NCBI GenBank assembly: GCA_037349105.1
Contig: JAYJMM010000124.1
Location: forward strand, 2,588,001 to 2,652,000
Direction of reading: 5' to 3'
DNA: 64,000 nt
DNA from: Limnomonas spitsbergensis
Taxonomy: Eukaryota; Chlorophyta; Chlorophyceae; Chlamydomonadales
Shown here: in pieces, positions 23,641-34,300 of the stretch
Layout: every line of letters begins with the position of its first letter
Position numbering within the stretch: position 1 is the stretch's first letter
Program-made: the position numbers and the translations under genes
Notes under the pieces: model-generated
Database searches by the model: none
Seen by the model: only the letters and a program-made list of their open reading frames with translations
What the model was told of the DNA's origin: nothing

Positions 23641-24663
23641 GCTGCCGCTACTGCTTTTTCAGTTTTTCAGCAGCCCGCTCGCCTCGGATGTGCTTCCTGG
23701 TCTTGCTTGCGCACCGCATGACGAAGCCGGACAGTTGTCGGGCAGCAAAGCAGCAAGTGGGGCAGAACGGACAGGCTCCAGGCTTCACGGCTGTTGGGCA
23801 GTTGTCGCATGCAAGCTGCGCCTCGGCTCCCTCGGCTGCTGCTATTGGATAGAACCTCCTGGACCACAGCCACAGCCGGTGCGGGTGCATGGCGTAGTGC
23901 CGGCGCCACTTCCACACGCCCACGAGCACTGCCCTCGCCCCCATCGTCCTCCTTCTCGGCTGGATGCTTCCGCTTGGTGCGGCCTGCTGTAGCTGGCTTA
24001 TCAACCTTCAGGTGGTCGCGAAGCGCCATCTGCGCCCTGGTGCTGTTAGCTGATCCAGCCCATCGTAGCATCTCTGACTCCAGGGCATGCATCCAGCCTG
24101 AGAGCGCTGGTGCACCCCCATCTCCCATGCGAATGGTGATAGCGCGGAAGTCGCTGGGCAGCTTCTCCAACATGTCATTCCATGCAACCCACAGAGACCC
24201 GGACGCCTCTAGCATGCCCTCCCACTGGCCATACGCTTGAGAGCGGAGAGAGAGGAGGGAGGAGAGGGTCACAACTTTTCTGAGCTCAACCTGCAGCACG
24301 TGGAAGTAGGCCACCGTGCAAGCGCGTGCTGCTGTGCGAGTGTGTGCGATGCCGCCGCTGCTGCCAGGCAACAAAGCCTCAAAACACACCGGCATCTATG
24401 AGCTCCGGCTGCATCCACCAACGCCGGCCGCCTTTTCCGCTGCGCTTCCCGCCTGAGGTCTGCGTCATTGCGGTGTAGTAGTTGGCGTGCTGGTTAGGGC
24501 TGGACTTGCTGCTGGTCGCAGCATTGAAGACGGGCGCTACGCGCTCCCACACCGCTGCCATCTGCGTCGCCTTGCTGGGCAGGCTGTGGGGCCGGGATGT
24601 GATGCTGGTCAACCTGACAGGTCCATTTTTGAAGTTGGCTAGACACAGCAGCACCAGGAGCAT
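23640..24663 (-). CDS. Hypothetical protein, frames interrupted
   Basis: The minus strand is open in overlapping frames. The 5' part (24663-24379) contains MAAVWERVAPVFNAATSSK and WWMQPELIDAG. The middle (24395-23860) contains QWEGMLEASGSLWVAWNDML, EKLPSDFRAITIRMGDGG and a basic TKRKHPAEKED stretch that could be a nuclear localisation signal. The 3' part, in another frame, is Cys-rich (CDNCPTAVKPGACPFCPTCC) and basic (RCASKTRKHIRGERAAEKL). Composition and flow suggest one former or spliced protein, but the frame changes near 24390 and 23860 need introns or frameshifts that I cannot place convincingly. I do not recognise the family. A mobile-element accessory gene is possible. A (CTG)7 tract at 23621-23642 follows the end. 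Confidence 0.35.
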
Positions 24664-26075
24664 CCACAGCCGCTCGTATGGCTGATGCTCCTACGGATGA
24701 ACCCAGGCAGCATTGAAGACCTGGTCGCTGGTTGCTGCTGCTGTTGTTTGCATGGCTGCCATGATGGTGGGGGCGCCAGCTGCTGTTGCGTGTTGTTGGG
24801 CCGGTCGCTCATACATGGTGGTGGGAGGAGCAGCATGTTCCCTTGGACGCTGCGTTGGGGTTACAGATCTCTACCTCTAGTTGGTGGATCTATTTCACAT
24901 GCTGCTGCATCACTAACTTCCACCGCGTAATCATTGAGGGTGTCTACCTGCAAGTGAAGAGAAGGGTCAGGTGTGCATTACACATGCTAGTATGTTCCCT
25001 ATTTTGCAGTTCACTTTACGCTGATTATTAAGAACAAACAGGTTGTTCTTCCGTTTCACAATCCGTTCTTACTTCTATGTTTGGTTCAGCATCGCCCAAC
25101 ATCGACGCTTGGTCCGTTTTCACTGAATTTCCGATTCCATGCGGTGTTACTGTCGAGAGCGTGCAGCGATTTTAAAGAACAAGCTTAAGGTTGCTAGATT
25201 TTGCTTTACGTTGATCTCAGTGTGCACAGGCCTAGTTTCAAACCAGCCAGGCATGTTTTGCGTTTTTTCTGGTACATGTGTTGTACACGTTTTGAAACTG
25301 CCCTTGTGCAGAGAGCAAGCAGGCCTTCATTCTTAAAAATACCTCTACCATCTGTGCGCATGTTTTTCGCCCAAGCGTGGGCAGAGTGCGACACCTGCTG
25401 AAACTCGAACTTTTGAGCCACGAGGGCCCCATACCGACCCAATCGAGGCGAATGATTGCGAAACATTAATATCAGCTTTAGATCTAGCAATCTACGACTT
25501 TGCTGTCCGAAATTCCCCTGGACCCTGGTTTTGGCCTGGATCAAACCCCCGTGGCTTCCCACCCACCTGGTTGCAGGTACAAAACAAGAAAACCAACCAT
25601 AAAAACCTATAGTTTGGGGTACAACAGGGGTTTCAGTCAAATTTTTGCGTCTATTCGCGCTTATTCTCGGTCAGCGCGAACTATCTCCATTTCCAACGAA
25701 CCAATCTCCATTTACAATGATTACAAATGAGGAGGCAATTAACGATTACAATGAGGAGGCAATTATGGGGAGGAGGAAGAAGGTGTGCTGGTACTAGTGG
25801 CTGCAAGAATGAGCGGCCGCGATGTGTTCGTGCCCGTGAATCTTAGGGCAATGGGTCACTAAACAGTAAAGCATGCTAGCATGTTTGACTGTTGATGCTG
25901 ATCCTTTTTATTATTTAAACTTCGGTTTGACACATTTGCATTATGATGGGCAGAGAACATGTGTGTTGCACCCTTGGCCCCATGTGGCATCTTGTTTCCG
26001 TAGGTATTTACTGTAGTTGACTCCATGATTTGCTGGATAGTGAATACATTTTACTTCAGAAGCTGGAGAGAATAC
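24664..26075. other. Gene-free stretch
   Basis: I see no supported gene. Bases 25500-25620 carry repeat blocks ('ctggatcaaacccccgtggc') shared with 45265-45425. Bases about 25690-25760 contain short 'caatctccatttac' and 'gattacaatgaggaggc' duplications. Confidence 0.4.
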
Positions 26076-26487
26076 AGAGGTGGTGCTCAATCGAACTCTT
26101 TTGCACCCACGTCATGTTTTATGGCTGGGGCTTGTCAGTCTTCTGCACCATGGGGTTCATTCCCACGCCACTGTCGTGGTCGTGTGCTAGTTGCTTGCCC
26201 AGGGGGGTCACTGGTTTTCGCTTTCTGTCCTAGTGTATCAAGTGCCTGTACCGGTTTACGGGCACATGTCCCATGCATCAAGTCAATGACGTTACACCAC
26301 TGGGCCATGCTGCAAAGCTCGGCCGCGTCGGCGTCCAACAGTAAGGTTGGAAACTTAAGAGAGAGAGGAAAGAGACCCCCTCAAAAACAAAACAAAAAAT
26401 CCGAATGCCCAATCTTACTACCGGAAGCTAAAGACGTCTGGGTCATGCATCAAGTGTGATGCTCTGTTGGACTGTAAAAACTTCACT
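26076..26487 (+). mobile_element. 5'-truncated LINE 3' end (same family as 61.7-63.8 kb)
   Basis: From 'tggtgctcaatcgaactc' to 'gactgtaaaaacttca' this segment matches 63602-63832 closely, allowing for the nested insertion at 26284-26443 and a short 'gtcagt' difference. A third, more diverged piece lies at 38698-38775. It is the 3' untranslated end of a non-LTR retrotransposon without coding sequence. Confidence 0.85.
26284..26443 (-). mobile_element. 160-bp retroposed insertion with 12-bp target-site duplication
   Basis: The host LINE tail contains 'catgcatcaagt' once at 63.8 kb. Here it occurs twice, at 26272-26283 and 26444-26455, flanking 160 extra bases. Read on the minus strand, the insert ends with the dispersed 3' tail ('gcggccgagc', 'ggcccagtggtgtaacgtca'). 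The insertion is thus a truncated copy of the tail family, which jumped after the LINE piece was already in place. Confidence 0.9.
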
Positions 26488-26589
26488 TCACAGAGCTGCT
26501 GGCCTTTTGTAGGGACTTTACAGGGGAAAACCAAATTTATGTGTTTTTTTATTTAAAAAAAACCAAACGTGTAAAAACCAAAAGGCGAG

Positions 26590-27070
26590 TTTCAGGCGAG
26601 GGGGGCGGGCAAAAACAAAGAAAATCGACCCTACCCTCCTTTTTAGTAGAGCTTGACGAGAGCGTTCCGTAGCTGTGTTTTAAAATAGTTTTTGGCCTAG
26701 GGGGGTGGGAGATATGGGGGGGGGCAAAGTTGAAGGGGGGGGGTCTTCTAAAAAATCCATTCTCTGTATTTTTTCAATATTCGTATTTTGCTGGAGGTCT
26801 GTTGAGGCTGGCAGCTGCACCTCTGTGTTCTTCTTGCCAACATGAGTCCATTTACATCCTAAAATGTTGCTTGAATTACCACATGACCCCCTGCACCCCC
26901 ACACTGAGGGTTAAGCCCCATTGGACACACCCCGAAACCAGCTGAGTCAGCGTTAGAAAGAGCTGTATTAAACGCAGCACATGGTAGTGTTGGTCTGGTA
27001 GATCATGGATGAACCGATCACATGTGGTCGTTGTGGCAAGGTCCTCAAATCCGCTGACCCTGCAAACGGT
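26590..27070 (+). repeat. Dispersed repeat, copy 1
   Basis: This is a direct copy of 28630-29110 and a partial inverted match to about 10905-11045. Shared landmarks include 'gagagcgttcc', 'gggtgggagatatgg', 'aggtctgttgaggctggcag', 'acatcctaaaatgttgc' and 'ttggacacaccccgaaacca'. There is no clear ORF, so it is probably a non-autonomous element. Confidence 0.8.
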
Positions 27071-27226
27071 TTCAGTACCTCGGTTTCAGGTACAAAATAA
27101 GAAAACCAACCATACAAAACCAACCGCTTTCAAAAGCAAATTCCGGGTTTTTGAAAGAAAAAAAACTCAAAAAAAAAAAAAACCGACTAAAACTACGGTT
27201 TACCCAAAACCCTTAACCCCGCGCAG

Positions 27227-27417
27227 ATCAAGGTGGAACAACATGCGCTGTTAGAGACCATGTGCGTGCCTCGTGACGATTTCTTGGAGATCAGCGCCAC
27301 GCTGTACGAGCTCTGCTTTGACGTGGTGGGCGTGGAGAAGAACACGAAGAAGGCCCTGCAGCACAAGACCTGCACACACGTTAAATGTTATCAATTTGAC
27401 GTCATGGACAACCACCG
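27227..27417 (+). pseudogene. Stray copy of ORC6 exon 6
   Basis: A 191-base segment with AG before and GT after it encodes IKVEQHALLETMCVPRDDFL and onwards to DVMDNH, matching ORC6-A exon 6 (6133-6302) almost residue for residue. It has a 21-base in-frame insertion near the end and keeps the exon's phase. Intron sequence after the donor is duplicated too, up to about 27490. No other ORC6 exon lies nearby, so it is a pseudogenic remnant rather than a gene. It precedes the 3' end of xylulokinase, as ORC6-A precedes the orphan xylulokinase exon at 8 kb. Confidence 0.9.
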
Positions 27418-27689
27418 GTGTGGTTAGGGGACATGCTCGCACGACCAGCTTCAGACCAGCTCCAGGCCAGCTTCAGACCAGCTCCAGTTTTCGTCGGAGT
27501 GGCACAGCTGGCGCCTAGCTGGCAGTCAACTCCGACGTCAAAACAGCCAATGGAAACACAGCCAAAGAAGGCATAGCCGGTTGGTGCAATCCCCTTCCAT
27601 CCACAAGCTGATGAGACCTGCCAGCCACCATGCAGATATGTAGTTCCCCAAATGCCAAATAAATGCTGAATTCTGATAAGGGCATGCAC

Positions 27690-27960
27690 TTGCTCATGCT
27701 GTTGATGTGGGGCTGTGTTGCGCTCCTTGATGAGGTTAGGGAGAGATCACAGGGATTGGGAGAGAAAACAAGGGCTACACCGCCACTCTGAACGAGCCCC
27801 CGTTCTGCCATGTCAAGATTGCATGGTGGGGGGTGGTGTCAAGCTAGGCTGTCACTAGGCCCAAGTCAAACATGCACGGGCTGCGTCATAGCTACATAGC
27901 TAGCACATGTGCCGTTAGTCCCAGAACATGGGATGTGTCATGGGCGCACGTGATGTAAGG
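27690..27960. repeat. Dispersed repeat with inverted partner at 59.6-59.8 kb
   Basis: Blocks such as 'gggattgggagagaaaac' and 'atgtgtcatgggcgcacgtg' reappear in reverse complement at 59555-59835. The family is not identified, and the two copies differ by indels. Confidence 0.7.
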
Positions 27961-28326
27961 ATGCGCGGGACGTAGGCCTGTTTTCAGTCAGCGAGCGGGC
28001 CCCGTCAGTTTCGAGCCAGCAAGCAGGCCCCACCCCTCTCCAGCCAGACACTAAACAGATCCCGCCAAAAACAGAGATTCTCCAAGGGGTTTGGCCAATG
28101 GCGTAACACCTCTGGGCTCTGGTCAAAATGGTGTGGCCGCGTGGGTGCCCAAATATTTGGTGGGGAAGAAGAAAACGCGTGTAATGAAATATAGGCGTTT
28201 GTGTGCATGATCGCTGTCCACGCTATGGAGGAAGGACGCCAGAGGCGCTAGGAACCCCATACAACTCTTGCACCTCTGCTGTGGCCGCTGCCACTTACTC
28301 CTGCACATCTGCCACTGCTGCTGCTG

Positions 28327-31300
28327 CTATTCCTGTACTTCTGCTGAGGCCGTGGCTACCCCTACGCCTCTGCTGCCTCTGCCAGAAAACAGCAGCTGGC
28401 CCAGGGCCTGGTGCCTCGCTATCGCCTGCTCGTACACCCGCTTGGTACCCGGGTCCGGTTGCACCACCTCTGACACACGCTGCGGGTGCCGCGACACAAA
28501 GGTCTCTACGGGCACGCGGCTCCAACACGCGGCACCCTGCAGGGCCGCACCCAGCGCCGCGGTCTCTCCCTCCGCTGGGACCCTGCACATTGAGGGTTAT
28601 AATTTACTTGCTAAACATTTATATTGATGATATCGAAGGGGGGGTGCAAAAACAGAACAAAACAAAAAAACGACCCCAGGCCCTTTTTTGTAGAGCTGAA
28701 CGAGAGCGTTCCATAGCTGTTTTAAAATGTTTTCTGGCCCAGGGGGGTGGGAGATATGGGGGCGCAAAGTTGGGGGAGGGGGGGGCACCCAAAAATCTAA
28801 TATTTGGTTTCCCCCCCAAAAGGTCGTATATATTTTTCTGGAGGTCTGTTGAGGCTGGCAGCTGCATCTCTGTATTCTTCTAGCCAACATGAAACCATTT
28901 ACATCCTAAAATGTTGCTTGAATTACCACATGACCCCCCGCCCCCCCACACTGAGGGTTTGCTCCATTGGACACACCCCGAAACCAACTGCGTCAGCCTT
29001 AGAAAGAGCTGTATCATACGCAGCACATGGTAGTGTTGGTCTGGTGGATCATGAATGAACCAATCACTTGTGGTCGTTGTGGCAAGGTTCTCTGAAAGTC
29101 CTCTGACCCTGCAAACGTCGGACGCCACCAGAATGAGAGGGAGTGCATGGAACGGATGGCAGCTTCCGCGATACCACACGCTTCCAAGCGGCAGAGAACG
29201 CTCGGGTTTGCTCCCGTTTCACCCCTAGCTACCTCTGCTGCTGCCCCAAATTTACTGTTGGCATGAATTGTGCTCGCTAGCGAGCATTAGTCAGTACTCA
29301 ATAGCCTGGCTGAGCCCAGTACCAACATTGACTGTTGGCATGTCATCACCTAACGAATTGAAATATACCAGTAGAAGCGCCTTGACGAGCTGATCAAAAA
29401 CACACCTTACATGCCCTGCAATTTTGAATTTCCATGGGTTCCGGAGGCGGGGTGGGTGGGGGGGTGGTAGGCTCGTTGGGTGCTCGTTTTGGGGAGGGGG
29501 CATGGGATCCCTAGCTTTTTTTGCCCCCCCCTCAGACGATATTACAATATAACCGCTTTTGCTCTATGGGATAGGAGGAACATTAGATTCTATCCTATGG
29601 TGGGGTAATAAATTCAGGTTCCATGCTCATTGCTCAAGGGACGCACCGATTGCCAAGATCCCTCCCTCCGCAAGACTGGTGCCTTGCAGGGCCGCACCCA
29701 GCACCGCAGTCTCTCCCTCTTCTGGTACCTTGCGGTATAGGTTCAATGCTCAAGAGCCGCACCCAGGGCCACAGTATCATCCCCCGCAGAAAACCTGCAC
29801 CTCCCTGTAGTGAAACAATGCAAGTTTTCTAGCGTGTTGGAAGGGGTGGGCGGCAAAGTGCGCACACGGGGCGCCTTGAACTCCTGAGGGTCACTAGAGG
29901 ACGGCGCAACGGTCAGCAGCGTGACAGACGGTGCTGCCAGCGATGTTAGGCTAGGGGAGATGTCGAGCATGGGGAGGATGCACTGCATGCATGCTTTCAA
30001 TGCCCCAGCATGCAGGATCAACTTAGAGAGCGGGGATAGGCAGGTCCTCTGCACGGTGCTAGAGACTTCTTCAAGCTGTACTGGGGCAGGCGTGGGTGGA
30101 ATGACCTGGCCTTTGTGAAAGACGTGGCAGATATTGTTGAGGCGTAGACGTTTTTAGAGGCTGGAACTTCTTTTGTCTTTCTATTCCAGCCTTTTATTTT
30201 GTCCTTTCACTTGATTTCCCATTTCCCCTATTTTTTGGGTCCTGCCTACCTCCTTGTATTCGTTTGGTTTTCCCTCCCAGCTCTTGAGTTTGGCGCATAC
30301 GCGGCCGAGCCTTTTTTACTTAGCAGGGCCCAAAGGTGTGACGTCATTGACTCCTGAAGGTCCACACCCGCACCCGTCACGCGGCCGAGCCTTTTTTACA
30401 ATTTTACTTAGCAGCAGGGCCCAAAGGTGTGACGTCATTGACTCCTGAAGGTCCACACCCGCACCTGTCACGCGGCCGAGCCTTTTTTACAATTTTACTT
30501 AGCAGCAGGGCCCAAAGGTGTGACGTCATTGACTCCTGAAGGTCCACACCCGCACCCGTCACGCGGCCGAGCCTTTTTTACAATTTTACTTAGCAGCAGG
30601 GCCCAAAGGTGTGACGTCATTGACTCCTGAAGGTCCACACCCGCACCCGTCACGCGGCCGAGCCTTTTTTACAATTTTACTTAGCAGCAGGGCCCAAAGG
30701 TGTGACGTCATTGACTCCTGAAGGTCCACACCCATCACGCGGTCACCCCCACAGGGACCCTAACGGCGTATTATTAAGGTTTATAGTGTAGGAATTTACC
30801 CATAACCCTAGCACCCGACAGCCCAAACAAGTCGCCCACGCACCTGACGGGTAGCTGGAAGACGTCGGCGAAGATCTGCCGCCATAGCGTGTTGCGTGCG
30901 CCTCCGCCCACTAAGCTTATGTCTCGGGCCTCGCTCATGCCCAGCGCCTGCATCGTCCGGAAGCCAGCCAGCATCGCCAGTGCAGTCCCCTCTAGCGCGG
31001 CGCGGTACAGCAGTCCCGGGGTCATTATACCTGTGTATGCGGTGGAGCAGCCAAAGGAAGAAAGAAAATAAAGTGGAGTAGTCAGATATCATATATGGAT
31101 CAGGCGTGGAGCAGCCAGGTGGAGCAGCCGCAGTCCCTGCCTCATCATACCTGTATATCAGCATATCCGGTGGAGCAGCCAGGTGGAGCAGCCAAAGGAA
31201 GAAAGAAAATAAAGTGGAGTAGTCAGATATCATATATGGATCAGGCGTGGAGCAGCCAGGTGGATCAGCCGCAGTCCCTGCCACATCATACCTGTATATC

Positions 31301-34300
31301 AGCATATCCGGTGGAGCAGCCAGGTGGAGCAGCCAAAGGAAGAAAGAAAATAAAGTGGAGCAGCCACGTATCATTGATGGATCAGGCGGTCTAGTACATC
31401 AGCCCGGGCGGCATCGGGCCTGTCCATTCGGAAGAGCAGGCCAGAGGTCATCATACCCGAGGGCCTGTCCATACGGTAGAGCAGCCCAAGGCCATCCTAC
31501 ATGCACACTCAGTAGAGCAGCCCTTGTTCACCCCCTTGTTTACACCTGGTCACACCTGAACACCTGGTCACACCTGCACACCTGGTCATACCTGCACACC
31601 CAGTAGAGTAGCCCTTGTTCACCCCCTTGTTTACACCTGGTCACACCTGCACACCTGGTCACACCTGCACACCTGGTCACACCTGCACACCTGGTCATAC
31701 CTGCACACCCAGCAGAGCAGCCCTTGTTCACCCCTTTGTTTACACCTGGTCACACCTGCGCACCTGGTCATACCTGCACACCCAGTAGAGCAGCCCTTGT
31801 TCACTCCCTTGTTTACACCTGGTCACACCTGCACACCTGGTCACACCTGCACACCTGGTCATACCTGCACACCCAGTAGAGCAGCCCTTGTTCACCCCAT
31901 TGTTTACACCTGGTCACACCTGCACACCTGGTCATACCTGAACACCCAGCAGAGCAGCCCGGTCCCATCAATGGATCATTCATTCATGCGTTGCGATCGA
32001 GCGGCAGGGGCCATCACACCGGCACACTCGATCACAGAGCAGCCCAACCATCATGCTCTCTATCATCCGGCCTATGCCCGGTAGAGCAGCCCATCCCTCA
32101 TGGCATCCACTCTCCGGCCACGCTCGCAAGAGCAGCCACCTGTCACTGACCTGTTCTCAGGCCCGAGATTGTTCCTGTTGCATTGGGCCAGTTGGGAGTC
32201 CGCTCTCCGGCCTGCGAGGAGACAAAGTAGGACGCTTGATGTTCTGCGAAATGCTGGCTCCGGTCATATTCGGTACTGTCCCTTGAACCGGTTCTAGCAC
32301 TCGTTCTTGTACCGGTTGTGTACTATTTCTTGTCCTAAGAAATGTGCACAAACCGAGCACCATTTCTGTTGCTCGGTTTAGCTGTTTTTATAATGTGTCC
32401 CGAGTAATTTTGTTTCTGATGTTTCAGGCGTCACGAGCCGTCAGCCGCATGTCCAGGCACCTCCCACCTACCCACCAGATTGGGCAGGTAACCGGATTGG
32501 GCCATGACTGTTTGGCCCGACACTGGTAGGAAGGTAACGCCGTGAGAGGCAGCCATCATCTGCATGTCCGGGCACCTCCCACCCACTCACCAGATAGGGC
32601 AGGAAGGTGACGCCGTGGCAGCCCGGGGGCACTGTCCGGGCGGCGAGCTCCGTCAGCTCCTCGTGGCCCCGACCCGTCATCTCACACACCTTGAAGGGGG
32701 GTAGATGTGGGCTGGGGTCTAGGGTTTATAACTGATAATCTAGTTATATATGGTTCATGGGTTGAGGGCGTAGACCCGTCACCTCACACAAAGATTGAAG
32801 GAGTTAAAGGTTCCGTGCTTATGGTTAGGGTTCAGGGTCAGTATTCAGTTAGATCCATTGGGGTATAGGGTCTGGGGTTCATGGTTTTGAAAGAAGGGTT
32901 TCTAGGGTTTAGATGTCGTGAACACGCACCTCCTGCAGCACTGTGGTACAGTTGAGCAAGCATATCAAAGGGAGCCACGCGCCCGTTGCGTCGCAGAACG
33001 GCGCAACGATACCGCTGACGTCATGCACCGGCGTAGCGCTCATTCCAAACAGCGTGCCCGACGTGCCCAGTGAAACCACAAGCTGACCGGGCCTGGGGGG
33101 TAGGAGGAGGGTACAAATGTCACACATTACGGATGAGGTCACGCTTGATGGATGAGGTCACACTTCATGGTTGATGTCACAATGCATGCCAAGATGCGTG
33201 ATCTACGTGCCCAGTTGTTCACACCTGGTCACACCCACTCCCAGGGCACTACAGGCATTATCGCCGCTGCCACCGGACACGACGACTCCAGGGTGCAGAC
33301 CCAGATCGTGGGCAACTTCAGGCTTGAGCGTGCCTACTGCCTACATGTGCGAGGGGTCAAGGGTGGAACTGACAGGGCATTGTGATGTAAACCTTCGACA
33401 ATGGGCTTGACAGAGTGGGTGATAGGGATGAGGCGAGGGAGGGAGAGGGAGACAGATCATATGAGGGGGTGAGGAAGAGATGGTAAGGGAGAGGGGGTGA
33501 GTGGGATCAGGTCGGGAAGCATGGCTTAGTGTACTTACAGGATGCCCAGATCTTGAGTCCTCCTCTCAGCCCCCCACTGAGCAACATTGCGCACTCACCT
33601 GGTCAGGTCCGATCAGGTCAGGCAGCATGGCTCAGTGCATTACAGAATCCCCAGATCTTGAATCCTCCCCTAAGGTCCCCTATGATCCCCAGATCTTGAA
33701 TCCTCCCCTAAGATCCCCTAAGATCCCCTAAGATCCTCAGATCTTGAATCCTCCCCTAAGATCCCCTAAGATCCCCTAAGATCTTGAATCCTCCCCTAAA
33801 ATCCCCTAAGATCTTGAATACTCCCCTCGACTCCTGCACTAAGCAAACGTGTGCTCACCTGGTCAGGTTCGATCAGATCAGGCAGCATGGCCATCACTTT
33901 GTCATCCACGATGTCGGCTGTAGAGCAATCCCAGCACTTGAGAGCGATATCCAGCAGCCCTGTGCCACTGGCGTCGCCTGCCTGATGAAGCAGAATTTGA
34001 ATTAAAATTTTCAGATAACATCAGACTATCAGAGCTGTCCCAGCACTTGAGTGCGATATCTAGCAGCCGTGTGCTCCTGGCGTCACCTGCCTGATGAAGC
34101 AGAATTCGGAATTTAAAACCCAGAGCAGATCAGAGCTGTCCCAGCACTTGCGCGCGATATCCAGCAGCCGTGTGCTCCTGGCGTCACCTGCCTGATGAAA
34201 CATAATTTGAATTCTAGAAATTCCTGATCAGATCAGAGCTCTCCCAGCACTTGAGAGCGCTATTCATCAGCCCTGCGGCACAGGCGTCGCCTGCCTGATG

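Noticed and set aside
23860..23990. Zinc-ribbon gene in the Cys-rich frame
   Set aside because: The Cys-rich part is in a different frame from the upstream open region and no splice junction fits, so it is kept only as a low-confidence hypothetical.
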